Shown: positions 34,723-43,574 of the stretch, one piece after another | Numbering within the stretch: the first letter of the stretch is position 1 | Layout: the number at the start of each line of letters is the position of its first letter | Source of the DNA: Pelosinus fermentans | Lineage (GTDB): Bacteria > Bacillota > Negativicutes > DSM-13327 | Assembly (NCBI GenBank): GCA_002434245.1 | Contig: DJJR01000051.1 | Span: 1 to 57,481, forward strand | Reading direction: 5' to 3' | DNA length: 57,481 nt | Made by a program: the position numbers and the translations under genes | Notes under the pieces: model-generated | What the model saw: only the letters and a program-made list of their open reading frames with translations | What the model was told of the DNA's origin: nothing | Database searches by the model: none

Positions 34723-35690
34723 TCAGTTACTTAAACGTTCAATGATTAATTGTATTCCGACAGAAGGTGCTAATGCAATACTTAGAGCAATAAGTGAATT
34801 ATTTCGCAGTGTAATGATATCGCCAGCTGTAAGAGATAAAATTGCTTGCCCGGAGAATTCACCAATAGCTACTAAAACAGAGATAGGTGTGGAGGCATCG
34901 ACTCCATTTACGGCAATTGCAGTTTGAGCACCAACACCAGCAGTTGTAAAGAGATTATAAGATATTTTATAAATTTCAGTGGTTGCTACAATAACTGCAG
35001 TATCTCCTGGAGTATGTGTAATCTTTACAAGTGGACCATTTGTGCTGAGGGGAATATCTGCCCCGCCAGGAATGGTAACATCTGCAAGAGTAGCAAGTTG
35101 ATAAACATATCCAAAATCTGATAATCCTGTACCAGTCGCACCAGTAGCGTCGTCAATACCGCCAACACCAGCAGGACCAGTAGACCTGTCGCTCCAGTAG
35201 AGCCAGTTGCTCCCGTATCACCGATATCACCCGTTGGACTCCAGTAGGTCCGGTAGCCCCCGTGGCTCCTACATCGCCTGTAACTCCGGTAACCCCGATT
35301 CCAGGAACCTCATCTTCCACAACAACAAAATTGGCTTTCAGCGGCACTATAGTAGAATATTACTTGTATTAACCAGCATACTGGTGCTGCTGCGACTTCA
35401 ATTATGCCTGTACCAGTAACTTCCCCTGCTTTTATTGGCATATTACCTTACAGGAAATTACCTTGCGACGACGATAAAGCAAATACTGTTCCATTCGTTG
35501 AAAGTGAGGATTGGACAGCGCTCCACCAATTGATTACATATCTTCCAGGTTAATTGAACGTTATCACGCCGGTTGCATTGTTATAGCTTATATTTCCAGC
35601 TAAAAATACCACGATTTCAAAGATGACATTGGCCCTACGGTTATTGCACCCGTCACTGTTGCGTTCTATTTGAAGTGCTATATCACTCAT
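34723..35690 (-). pseudogene. Dead collagen-like spore-surface gene
   Basis: The start is excellent (GGAGGAGTAT before ATG 35690) and a protein can be followed to TGA 34723. An N-terminal globular domain (MSDIALQIERNSDG, AGNISYNNATGVITFN, PGRYVINWW, STNGTVFALSSSQGN, ANFVVVEDEVPGIGV) comes first. A short collagen block ([29 protein letters not shown]) follows. A C-terminal BclA-like domain (GLSDFGYVYQLATLADVTIP to PSVGIQLIIERLSN) ends it. Two in-frame TAA codons, each where glutamate is expected, and two frameshifts in or next to the collagen block inactivate it. The C-terminal domain is open for about 150 codons, so the decay is recent. Confidence 0.75.
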
Positions 35691-35822
35691 ATACTCCTCC
35701 TAAACTTTATAAGTGGGTGCTTTTTTCATGATATCAGCCACGTAATCTGCCTCAGGTCATTAATAAAAAATTATCCATATTATAAAATATGCACGAAGAA
35801 ACTTCTTCCTACAAAGCTTTAA

Positions 35823-35939
35823 CTACTGCTTATTCGTTTTCCCGCACATTTGCAGAAAGAGCGTCAGTTGAGTAGCCCGAGGATTTTCATCCATAACATG
35901 CCACTTAGTCAAAAAAGATATCAATTTGATACTTTTCAT
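35823..35939 (-). CDS. Putative 38-residue peptide
   Basis: ATG 35939 follows GAGGAG by 9 bases and the frame runs 38 codons (MKSIKLISFLTKWHVMDENP, then RATQLTLFLQMCGKTNKQ). It is amphipathic rather than membrane-spanning. No family is recognised and no terminator is seen. It may be the 5' remnant of a longer gene. Confidence 0.3.
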   Translation of the reverse strand: MKSIKLISFLTKWHVMDENPRATQLTLFLQMCGKTNKQ

Positions 35940-36095
35940 AGTTAGGCACTCCTCATTGTGATATCTTACATTGAAGAATTTTGCAACTCGATAACTGACA
36001 GAATTTATTAAGACTTATTAAAATATGAGAATAGAAGAGAGCATTTGCTTTGTTTCTATTTAATTCCATGTATTATTAGTGCCCTTTTGGTTGTT

Positions 36096-36357
36096 TTAAT
36101 GCTTCGATTTCTCCATTTCATCAACATGGGCAATCTCTTTCATTCTTATGGAACTATTGCCGTTTTTATCAATAAGCAAGTGATCTTTTCCCAATCGTGC
36201 CCTGTATGTTCCCCTGGGGAGAAATTCGCCGGTCACTAAGAAATGTCCAGTTGACATCCTTTGACCGTACGTAAAAAAGCCAATTCGTCATGCAAACTTT
36301 ACCTAAACCACGAGTGCTCCCAGCAATCAAAGCAATTTTATCTTTGTCAACTAACAT
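36096..36357 (-). pseudogene. Remnant of an NAD(P)-binding (NmrA/SDR-like) protein
   Basis: The 5' end reads KDKIALIAGSTRGLGK, the glycine-rich NAD(P) loop, then leaps to VRSKDVNWTFLS, deleting most of the domain. After a frame change it continues RARLGKDHLLIDKNGNSSIR, then MKEIAHVDEMEKSKH and a stop at 36096-36098. This is the usual C-terminal part of atypical short-chain dehydrogenases of the YwnB type. Inactive by deletion and frameshift. Confidence 0.65.
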
Positions 36358-36367
36358 TTACAAATAA

Positions 36368-36413
36368 TTTAAAAACCTCACTACAAGACGAATCCTGTAG
36401 TGAGGTTTTTAAA
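36368..36413. terminator. Bidirectional terminator, 18-bp perfect stem
   Basis: TTTAAAAACCTCACTACA pairs perfectly with TGTAGTGAGGTTTTTAAA around a 10-base loop. T-rich tails exist on both strands. It would end the reductase transcript from 36554 on the minus strand. Confidence 0.85.
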
Positions 36414-36553
36414 TTAGAAATCTATTTACGGTTATTTTGAAAAACTCCATTGCCCTTCCGGAAATAATGCGTAAGAGCACGTCTTCAATAGAAGCATTCG
36501 GATACCCTACCTCGTCATCACACGATTACATTCTACATCTGTGAGCTCTCAGT

Positions 36554-37099
36554 CTACCTTGCTCTGTACACCAATTGAACCACTCCCGAGCCGTATCTTC
36601 GCACATCCGTAAGCACAAGGCTGAGTCGCTCATGCAAGCTTTCGAATAATGGTTTGCCAGCTCCAAGTACAACCGGGTGAACAGATAGTCGATACTCATC
36701 CACCAACCCCAGGTTTATAAACGTAGCAATTAAATTTGCTCCGCCATATAGCCATACATCTTTACCAGTTTCCTGCTTAAGCTTTCTTATTTCCGCTTCG
36801 ATATTGCGATTAATGTATTGTACCTCACCACTTGAGTCTGTGTATGTAGTAGAAAATACGATTTTCTTTTTGCTATGAACCAATGCCCAGATTTGCTTTT
36901 CCCATTGAGAAGCCTTATCAGAAGGGATATATTCTCCCCATAACTCGTAGCTTTTCCTCCCATATACGATTGTATCTATTTCACTTAGGAACTGGTCAAA
37001 TGCCATTTCCTCATCCATGATACACCAATCTACTTCACCATTTAGGCCTTCGATAAATCCGTCCAACGTTACCGCCAAATCTAACATTACTTTTCGCAT
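36554..37099 (-). CDS. Dihydrofolate reductase-like / RibD C-terminal domain protein
   Basis: A 181-residue member of the RibD_C family (YwjB/YyaP-like). It starts MRKVMLDLAVTLDGFIEGLN, has IVYGRKSYELWGEY and the NADPH-binding motif GKDVWLYGGANLIATFINLG, then LVDEYRLSVHPVVLGAGKPL. The family includes pyrimidine reductases and stand-alone oxidoreductases of unknown substrate. GGAGG lies 10 bases upstream of the ATG. It is not linked to folate or riboflavin genes here. Family assignment is firm, function open. Confidence 0.85.
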   Translation of the reverse strand: MRKVMLDLAVTLDGFIEGLNGEVDWCIMDEEMAFDQFLSEIDTIVYGRKSYELWGEYIPSDKASQWEKQIWALVHSKKKIVFSTTYTDSSGEVQYINRNIEAEIRKLKQETGKDVWLYGGANLIATFINLGLVDEYRLSVHPVVLGAGKPLFESLHERLSLVLTDVRRYGSGVVQLVYRAR

Positions 37100-37380
37100 C
37101 TGAACAAACCTCCTAGCCTTGAACCGCTGTTCGCAGCAAGCGATGATTTGCCAAACGTCAATAGATTATCATGTGTATTCTGGGATATTAAGCAACTACA
37201 CGGAAATTTGGCAACCCCAATGTTATCTTTCAACGCCGGTGGAAACACATACTCATACTTTTCTATGTCCCTTGATCCCAGACCTTCAATATGTCAATTA
37301 TTAAATAAGTCAAGCCTGACCCCACAAACACTCCAAGCCGCCCCCATGGGAAGGGCAGCAAGATATCCAGCAAAACACTG
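37100..37380. other. Intergenic stretch with a possible element end
   Basis: No gene is supported. The segment around 37290-37325 reads on the minus strand GGGGTCAGGCTTGACTTATT, a motif I associate loosely with ends of small dispersed elements; it occurs once here, so this is only a hint. Confidence 0.3.
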
Positions 37381-38180
37381 TTACTCCATATAGTCAATCA
37401 GGCGTTGAAAGAGCACATAATTATAATTAAACTTGTATTGAGCTGATAAATTTTCTACCGCTAATCTGGCAGCAAACAACAATTCTTTATAAGCTGAACG
37501 TAAATTATTTTCGTTCAGATCACTTGTACATTTTTTGTAACGCTGATAATTTGCCCCTGATATTTCATCCTCTAAGCATTTAGTCGGATTTACCCAGTGG
37601 TCTGTTGTATTTTCCTCAAGCCTGATTAGTTGCAAATAGTACTTCTGTACAAACCAAATACATTCAAGCGAGCGTGCAGTTTCACCCCTTTTTAAAACGT
37701 TGATTCCAAATAGAATTGCATTAAAATAGTTATTAATGACAGACTCTATGATTTCCGCAGAATTTCTCTCAACTGTACTACTTTTTAAAACACTAAGATG
37801 CTCTTTTAATTTATTTTTTTGTCATATAGACACATCGCATCTACATCTGGGAAAAAACCTACGGACGCAAAGGTTTCAATAATGGGCATGTCTTTTACAG
37901 GCAGAAAGTGAAATTCACCTCTAACTAAGTTTTCAAAAATAAACACTTCCGTGCCGAATTCATTAAAAAGTTGAACATAGAAAGGATATATACCGGCAAC
38001 CCATTCCTTTGAATTAAAAGCTTTGTAGCTCTCATCCTCAATAAAAATATAAAACTCTATATCAGAAAAAGCGTCTCCAGAACCTTGCGTAAAGGAACCA
38101 TACATCATAATGGCCTCTAGGCCGGGCGTTTGGCTGCCAGTTTTCTTTACCTTATTAATCAACTGTTCTTGTAATAGCAT
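37381..38180 (-). pseudogene. Lincosamide nucleotidyltransferase-like gene with one frameshift
   Basis: The first 124 codons (ATG 38180) carry the nucleotidyltransferase motif MMYGSFTQGSGDAFSDIEFY. They align from memory with Lnu(B)/Lnu(F) proteins (GTEVFIFENLVRGEFHFLPV, then PDVDAMCLYD). A stop follows a run of seven A (minus strand, 37814-37820). Moving by one base opens a second frame (NKLKEHLSVL, YFNAILFGINVLKRGETARS, LQLIRLEENTTDHWVNPTKC) to the end at 37381. Together they make the full-length enzyme of about 265 residues, so a single homopolymer indel separates the halves. It is either truly broken or a sequencing error. The substrate may be a lincosamide or another hydroxyl compound. 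Confidence 0.72.
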
Positions 38181-38182
38181 AT

Positions 38183-38213
38183 TCTTTATCTCCTTATATC
38201 TTTATCTCCTTAT
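38183..38213 (-). repeat. Tandem duplication of the ribosome-binding site
   Basis: On the minus strand ATAAGGAGATAAAGA occurs twice in direct tandem immediately before the start codon of the nucleotidyltransferase-like gene. The downstream copy has correct spacing to the ATG. Confidence 0.75.
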
Positions 38214-38452
38214 AATTGAATTATTTATAAAAAGATAAATCTATCTACCACTGATACACAGCAACACATGCTCTTTCATCCTTTCAATTATTTAAGTCCT
38301 ATTTAATAAATACTATACCATACGGCCTAGTAAAAGTGTATAATTCATCTGATCTGGACATGATGATTATATCTATTTTGGAGGCAGACCCCAATAGGCA
38401 ATACAATGTTTTCTTCTTATGTCTGCGGAAACATAAACCATATTTTCCCACA
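38214..38452. other. Intergenic stretch, no gene
   Basis: No coding frame is supported. It should hold the promoter of the nucleotidyltransferase-like gene, but no consensus boxes are obvious. Confidence 0.4.
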
Positions 38453-38500
38453 GCCCGTGACCCCAGGCAGCACCTGGCTTCACGGGCTTTGTTTTCTTTT
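38453..38500 (+). terminator. Hairpin overlapping the rlmD 3' end
   Basis: GCCCGTGA pairs with TCACGGGC, with inner CCAGG/CCTGG pairing. The T run (TTTGTTTTCTTTT) is on the plus strand. On the minus strand it spans the rlmD stop codon and may still stop that transcript. Confidence 0.55.
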
Positions 38501-39862
38501 CAGCCAAACGCAACACTCCACGTGATATGTCTGCGAGAACATGTCAATTGGCTGAATTTCTTGTGTTTTATATCCCAATTCTTCTAGTAAGGCCAAGTCT
38601 CTGGCTAAAGAGGATGGATTACAGGATACATATACAATACGCTCGGGTTGCATAGCCGCAAAGGTTTCCAATACCAGCTTATCACATCCTGCTCTGGGAG
38701 GATCAACGACAATGACTTGCGGACGGATACCTTTTTTAAACATTTTGGGCATACTATCTACCGCGTCACCAACAATAAATTCAACATTGGAAACTTGATT
38801 CGTCTGCGCATTATGCTGAGCATCACAAATAGCAAGTGCAACAATTTCGATTCCATATACCTTTTTTGCATGACGAGCTAAAAATAATGTGATGGTTCCA
38901 GTACCGCAGTAGGCGTCAATTACGGTTTCTTCTCCAGAAAGTCCTGCATATTCTACAGCTTTATTGTATAGAATTTCCGCTTGCTTCGTGTTGACTTGAA
39001 AGAAGGATCGAGCTGAGATATGAAAAGTAAATTCGCCTAATGTATCCGTAATATAATTTTCGCCCCACAAGGTTTTCGTCCGATTTCCTAATATTACATT
39101 CGTCTTATTGCTGTTTATATTTTGTATGACACTAACTAACTTGGGCACTCTCCGGCGCAAGTGAGCAATGATACGATCTTTGTGAGGCAGTTCAGGAGTT
39201 GCAGTTACTAAGACTACCATAACTTCATCAGTGGCTGTACCCACTCGTCCTAATACATGGCGCATAATCCCCTGGCCCGTACGCTCATCATAGGTACTAA
39301 TACCAAGTTCTGTTACAATCTCTTGCAAGGCTTGAGCAACTAAATTATTAGCCTCATGCTGAATATAACAATGCTCCGTATTAATTATGTTATGAGTGCC
39401 TTGGGCAAAGCAACCTACTGCGACCTTCCCATTGACTGTACCAATAGGAAATTGCATCTTATTTCGATAATACCAGGAATCTTCAGCGCCTATCGTAGGA
39501 TGAATTATCACATCATTGATCTTCCCAATGCGAGTCACAGCGTCTATCACCGTTTGCCTTTTCAAAATAAGCTGCTCATTATAAGCAACATGCTGCAATT
39601 GACAGCCGCCACAATCATAATAAATGGAGCATTGTGGCTGGCAGCGTGCAGCTATCGGCTTTAGAATTGCTCTTAGCTTGCCTTTTGCATAACTTTTTTT
39701 CACTTCTGTAATTGTAACTTCTACCTGTTCCCCCGGTAGCCCATGAGGTACGAAAACAGTAAACCCTTCATATTTTCCGACTCCTTCTCCACTATGTCCC
39801 AAACTAGCAATATCCAGGGTATATGTATTATTTCTTACAATCGGTTTTTCTTCTTTTGCCAT
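38480..39862 (-). CDS. rlmD: 23S rRNA (uracil-5-)-methyltransferase RlmD
   Basis: A 460-residue enzyme with an N-terminal TRAM RNA-binding domain (about 10-65, IASLGHSGEGVGKYEGFTVF). A 4Fe-4S cysteine cluster follows (CQPQCSIYYDCGGCQ), then a SAM domain with VIDAYCGTGTITLFLA and the catalytic motif VVDPPRAGCD...YVSCNPSSLARD, where the SCN cysteine attacks C6 of uracil. It methylates U1939 (E. coli numbering) and, in some Firmicutes (RlmCD), also U747. Start 39862 is taken for AAAGGTG upstream. It stands between the Lon-like protease gene and decayed DNA. Confidence 0.9.
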   Translation of the reverse strand: MAKEEKPIVRNNTYTLDIASLGHSGEGVGKYEGFTVFVPHGLPGEQVEVTITEVKKSYAKGKLRAILKPIAARCQPQCSIYYDCGGCQLQHVAYNEQLILKRQTVIDAVTRIGKINDVIIHPTIGAEDSWYYRNKMQFPIGTVNGKVAVGCFAQGTHNIINTEHCYIQHEANNLVAQALQEIVTELGISTYDERTGQGIMRHVLGRVGTATDEVMVVLVTATPELPHKDRIIAHLRRRVPKLVSVIQNINSNKTNVILGNRTKTLWGENYITDTLGEFTFHISARSFFQVNTKQAEILYNKAVEYAGLSGEETVIDAYCGTGTITLFLARHAKKVYGIEIVALAICDAQHNAQTNQVSNVEFIVGDAVDSMPKMFKKGIRPQVIVVDPPRAGCDKLVLETFAAMQPERIVYVSCNPSSLARDLALLEELGYKTQEIQPIDMFSQTYHVECCVWLKRKQSP

Positions 39863-39923
39863 CTTATTATCACCTTTCCATTCAATCAAGAGTTTTTTAA
39901 TCCAGCTTTTTATTCAGAAATAA

Positions 39924-39945
39924 AGAGTGCCCAGTAAGGCACCCT
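39924..39945 (-). terminator. Probable terminator of the Lon-like protease gene
   Basis: AGGGTGCC pairs with GGCACTCT (one wobble) on the minus strand, followed by TTATTTCTG, 16 bases after the stop codon. The T run is weak. Confidence 0.5.
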
Positions 39946-39960
39946 ATCAATAAGAATTTA

Positions 39961-42384
39961 TTAATGTTTTGCATCAGCTGCAGCTTTACTTAAGGTAATA
40001 AAGCTATCCGTATATTCTTTTAGCTTTTGAGTTACTAAATAATGAATACTGCCAGGTGGATAGGTTCCGTCTACACGACATTCACCCGCCGGTACATCGG
40101 TTAGCAATTCGATGCCTTCATCGATTGTTTTTACTGCATATATGTGAAATTGTCCCTGTTTCACCGCTTCAATGACTTCATCATTGAGTACTAATTCATC
40201 TACATTCTGATGAGGAATCATAACGCCCTGGTCACCTGTCAAGCCTCTCATTTTGCAGATGCTGAAAAACCCTTCAATTTTCTCTGTAACCCCGCCAATG
40301 GGTTGGACTTCACCTTTTTGATTAACTGATCCTGTCACAGCAATCGATTGTTTAATTGGAACACTTGCAAGACTCGACAGCAAAGCATATAGTTCTGTAC
40401 TAGAAGCACTATCGCCATCAATACCACCGTAGAGTTGTTCAAAGGTTAGACTTGCAGTAAGTGCCAAAGGATACTTTTGGGCATATTTTTGGCCTATATA
40501 ACCACTTAAAATCAGCACGCCTTTGGTATGACTTGTACCGCTCATTTTGGTTTCACGCTCAATGTTGACAATGCCGCTCTTTCCCATATAAGTATTGGCA
40601 GTGATACGAGAAGGTTTTCCAAACATATACTCTCCAACTGCCATCACAGCTAAGCCATTCACTTGACCAATTTTCTTATCCTGCGTATCAATCATGAGTT
40701 TACCATCTGCAACCATTTCCTGCAAGTGTTCTTCGTATTTATTGCTGCGATAGTTTTTTTCTTCGATTGCTTGTTTAACATGTTCTCCTGTTACAATATC
40801 GTTTTGATTCATGGTGGCCCAAATATCCGCTTCGCATAATATTTTTACTACTTCGCTAAAGCGAGTGGTCAACTTTTTCTGGCTCCCTGCTAATCTACAG
40901 GAATATTCCACAACTCTGGCTACAGCAGAGCGATCAAAATGTTTTAATTTTTTACTCTCAATTGCGGAACTAATAAACTCAGCCATTTTTTGCACATTGT
41001 CCATATTACTATCCATTTGCGTATCAAAGTCAGCATGAATTTTAAACAGTTTACAAAAGTCTTCATCATAATTATACATTAAATAATATAAATAAGGATT
41101 ACCGATTAAGATTACCTTTACATTAATGGGAACAGGCTGAGGTTTCAATGACGCCATAGCCATCATCCCATATTGTTCACTCAGATTTTCTACAAATAAT
41201 TTTTGTGTTTTCAAAATCCGTTTTAAGGCTTCCCATGCGCCGATATTAGTTAAAACATCCCGCACATTCAAAATGAGATATCCTCCATTTGCTTTATGCA
41301 GCGCTCCCGCTTTAATCATGGTAAAGTCCGTACTTACCATGCCCATACGTGTTTCATATTCTACCCGGCCTACTAAATTATAATAAGTAGGGTTCGCTTC
41401 TACAATGACCGGGGCACCTTTTAGTTCACGATTATCAACCAATAAGTTGACCTTGTATTTATCTCGAATAGAATCTTGGGTATTCTTCTTCAAAAAGGCA
41501 AGAGGATTGCTGTGGTCATCATCACCGCTGCTGTTCTTAAAATCATTAATATTTTTTACAACATCTTCTTTTACAGCCTCTAAATATTCTACGACAGCAC
41601 TATGATCCTGATATTTCTGCCGCACTTCATCAATCATGCTGCCGGCGGCAAACAGACCTACCTTACCATCCAATTTCCGGATTTCTTCCCGCATTTCTCT
41701 TTCCAATTCCTGCATGCGCCTTACTACTTCCATGGCTTTTTCATGAACGGCCAATATTTTTTTCTCAGTAGCTTCTCTTTCTTCTTTTTCCAGGCTTTGA
41801 AATTCCTCAGGAGTTAGCGTCTTTCCATCCTTCATCGGCATGCCGACAAAACCAGTCGTTGACCATTGAGGCAATATTCCATTCTCACTGGCTTTTTCGT
41901 TAAAAGAGTCAATAATCAGCGTACGTCTTTCTTGAAATGACTTTATGGTATTATTTTTAGCACTTTCATAATCATCACTGCTAAAAACTTTCCCAACTTC
42001 TGTTTTTATGTCTTCAATTAAACCTTCTATATCCTTGCAAAATACATGACCCATTCCTGCTGGCAATAATAAAGCGATAGGCTGGCTGCTATTTTTAAAA
42101 TTATTCACATAGCACCAATCACCTGGACGTTCCTGTTCCTTGGCAACTTTAGCAACAGCCGCTTTCGCATAAGTGATTTTACCAGTTCCTACCAGACCCG
42201 AGATAAAGATATTATATCCATGATTTTTTGCAAACAAACCAAATTCTACCGCTTTAACAGCACGCTTTTGTCCAATCATTACATCAAGAGGAGATATACT
42301 CGCTGTAGTTTCAAAATGAAATAAATTTTCATCACAAGTAAAACGAAGTTTATTTACTGGCAGCTCAGGATATTTGGTCATCAT
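39961..42384 (-). CDS. Lon-related ATP-dependent protease (COG1067)
   Basis: An 807-residue protein with an N-terminal AAA+ module, a long helical insert (about 170-320) and a C-terminal Lon-type peptidase. The Ser-Lys dyad lies in GGIDGDSASSTELYALLSSL and GGVTEKIEGFF. The Walker A is GLVGTGKI (residues 63-70), with isoleucine where Thr/Ser is usual. Walker B is hard to place. The group is distinct from classical Lon and lacks its N-terminal LAN domain; roles in regulated proteolysis are poorly known. The start is taken at the first of two ATGs after GGGAG. It follows a zinc-ribbon gene after 100 bases. Confidence 0.87.
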   Translation of the reverse strand: MMTKYPELPVNKLRFTCDENLFHFETTASISPLDVMIGQKRAVKAVEFGLFAKNHGYNIFISGLVGTGKITYAKAAVAKVAKEQERPGDWCYVNNFKNSSQPIALLLPAGMGHVFCKDIEGLIEDIKTEVGKVFSSDDYESAKNNTIKSFQERRTLIIDSFNEKASENGILPQWSTTGFVGMPMKDGKTLTPEEFQSLEKEEREATEKKILAVHEKAMEVVRRMQELEREMREEIRKLDGKVGLFAAGSMIDEVRQKYQDHSAVVEYLEAVKEDVVKNINDFKNSSGDDDHSNPLAFLKKNTQDSIRDKYKVNLLVDNRELKGAPVIVEANPTYYNLVGRVEYETRMGMVSTDFTMIKAGALHKANGGYLILNVRDVLTNIGAWEALKRILKTQKLFVENLSEQYGMMAMASLKPQPVPINVKVILIGNPYLYYLMYNYDEDFCKLFKIHADFDTQMDSNMDNVQKMAEFISSAIESKKLKHFDRSAVARVVEYSCRLAGSQKKLTTRFSEVVKILCEADIWATMNQNDIVTGEHVKQAIEEKNYRSNKYEEHLQEMVADGKLMIDTQDKKIGQVNGLAVMAVGEYMFGKPSRITANTYMGKSGIVNIERETKMSGTSHTKGVLILSGYIGQKYAQKYPLALTASLTFEQLYGGIDGDSASSTELYALLSSLASVPIKQSIAVTGSVNQKGEVQPIGGVTEKIEGFFSICKMRGLTGDQGVMIPHQNVDELVLNDEVIEAVKQGQFHIYAVKTIDEGIELLTDVPAGECRVDGTYPPGSIHYLVTQKLKEYTDSFITLSKAAADAKH

Positions 42385-42485
42385 ATCTGCTCCCTTTTTC
42401 CACATTTTAAAGACATACTTCGACTATTTCCATAAAAACCCCTTTTACACTCTTAACTTTTCTTTTCCTTCATCTTCTGAGCAGG

Positions 42486-42740
42486 TTACTCGCCCTCTTC
42501 ACTCCACAAAACAGATTGATAACCACATTGTACACATATATCAAAAAATTTCTGAGGTTCTTGGCATGCAGCATTAATCATAGACTTGGTGGCACCCGAA
42601 CTATGAACCCACATCAGTTCACGATCCGTTTTAAATTCTCCGATTATACCTGATAAAGGACCATTTGCATACATACCCGCGGGAGGAATCTGACTAGCTC
42701 CAAAACTTTTTATATTACCACAGTTTTGACATCTTGGCAT
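42486..42740 (-). CDS. Small zinc-ribbon protein
   Basis: An 84-residue protein with CQNCGN at residues 4-9 and a second pair CVQCGY near residue 70, a split zinc ribbon. The middle has GIIGEFKTDRELMWVHSSGA. AAGGAG lies 7 bases before the ATG. It lies 14 bases downstream of the CPBP protease gene and could be co-transcribed. Unknown function; no likeness to a named family beyond the metal site. Confidence 0.7.
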   Translation of the reverse strand: MPRCQNCGNIKSFGASQIPPAGMYANGPLSGIIGEFKTDRELMWVHSSGATKSMINAACQEPQKFFDICVQCGYQSVLWSEEGE

Positions 42741-42754
42741 ACTTTCATCTCCTT

Positions 42755-43435
42755 TTATACAAATGATATCCCAAAAAACAACATAATAATTTTAGATGTA
42801 TTCAGCACCGAATGGGCAGCAATCGAACTAATAAGTGAACCTGTCTTATAATAAAGATAGGATAAGCCTACTCCAACCAGAATCATTTCACTAAGCCAAT
42901 ACAAATTAAAATGCATAAGTGCGAAAACGAGGGAACTAGCAATCGCTCCTCCCCAAAATCCCCATTTTTCTTTCATGGGTAAAAAAGTAAACAATCGATA
43001 TAGTATTTCTTCTGTCAAAGGTGCTAATGCCCCAGCTAGGAATAAAGGGGAGGCTAGGTCACGCCATGAAATGGCTTTTTCAACTTGGCCAACTAAAGGA
43101 TGCTGACTAGGTGTGAGAAAAAGAACTGTCGTATATATTCTTTCACTAAAGATGCTCACACCTAGCAATATAAAACCAACAACGATTCCATAGAATAAAT
43201 TTCTGTTAAAATTCTGAAAGGTTAGTCCTAGTGCTTTGAAGTTGCCATTATGCCTTCGGACTACTAAACAAACCAGCGCTAATACCACCAATCGATCGGT
43301 CACTTCTATGACAAAAGGCGTCGCCACAAAAATCATCGGATATAAAATTCTTACTAAGAATAAACCTACCATTAATCGTAATACATGAATCGAAAAAACA
43401 TCCTTGAGATTCCAAGGGACTTTATTTTCTAACAT
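42755..43435 (-). CDS. CPBP-family intramembrane metalloprotease
   Basis: A 226-residue membrane protein with about seven or eight helices. It has the three CPBP (Abi/Rce1-like) motifs: EEILYR (EExxxR), FALMHF (FxxxH) and HSVLN (HxxxN), which together bind the catalytic metal. Start 43435 is chosen for AGAGGTAG upstream. Members cleave prenylated or other membrane substrates, or confer self-immunity to bacteriocins. No bacteriocin gene is nearby. Confidence 0.85.
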   Translation of the reverse strand: MLENKVPWNLKDVFSIHVLRLMVGLFLVRILYPMIFVATPFVIEVTDRLVVLALVCLVVRRHNGNFKALGLTFQNFNRNLFYGIVVGFILLGVSIFSERIYTTVLFLTPSQHPLVGQVEKAISWRDLASPLFLAGALAPLTEEILYRLFTFLPMKEKWGFWGGAIASSLVFALMHFNLYWLSEMILVGVGLSYLYYKTGSLISSIAAHSVLNTSKIIMLFFGISFV

Positions 43436-43514
43436 AATACTACCTCTTAAATTAGAAAGACATATCAATACCATTATGCACGTCCATATCATCTTTCATG
43501 CTTGGAAATTTTTA

Positions 43515-43563
43515 AACAAAAAATAGCCTTCCTGCCTTGGTGTCGACAGAAAAGCTATTTTTC
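43515..43563 (-). terminator. Terminator of the gatCAB operon
   Basis: On the minus strand AAAAATAGC pairs with GCTATTTTT, with partial pairing of TTTCTG/CAGGAA inside, and ends in TTTTTTGTTT 12 bases after gatB. Confidence 0.8.
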
Positions 43564-43574
43564 AATCTATCTTA

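Noticed and set aside
37814..37820. Programmed ribosomal frameshift in the nucleotidyltransferase
   Set aside because: The homopolymer could allow slippage, but no downstream pseudoknot or stimulatory site was found and related genes are single-frame; indel or sequencing error is simpler.
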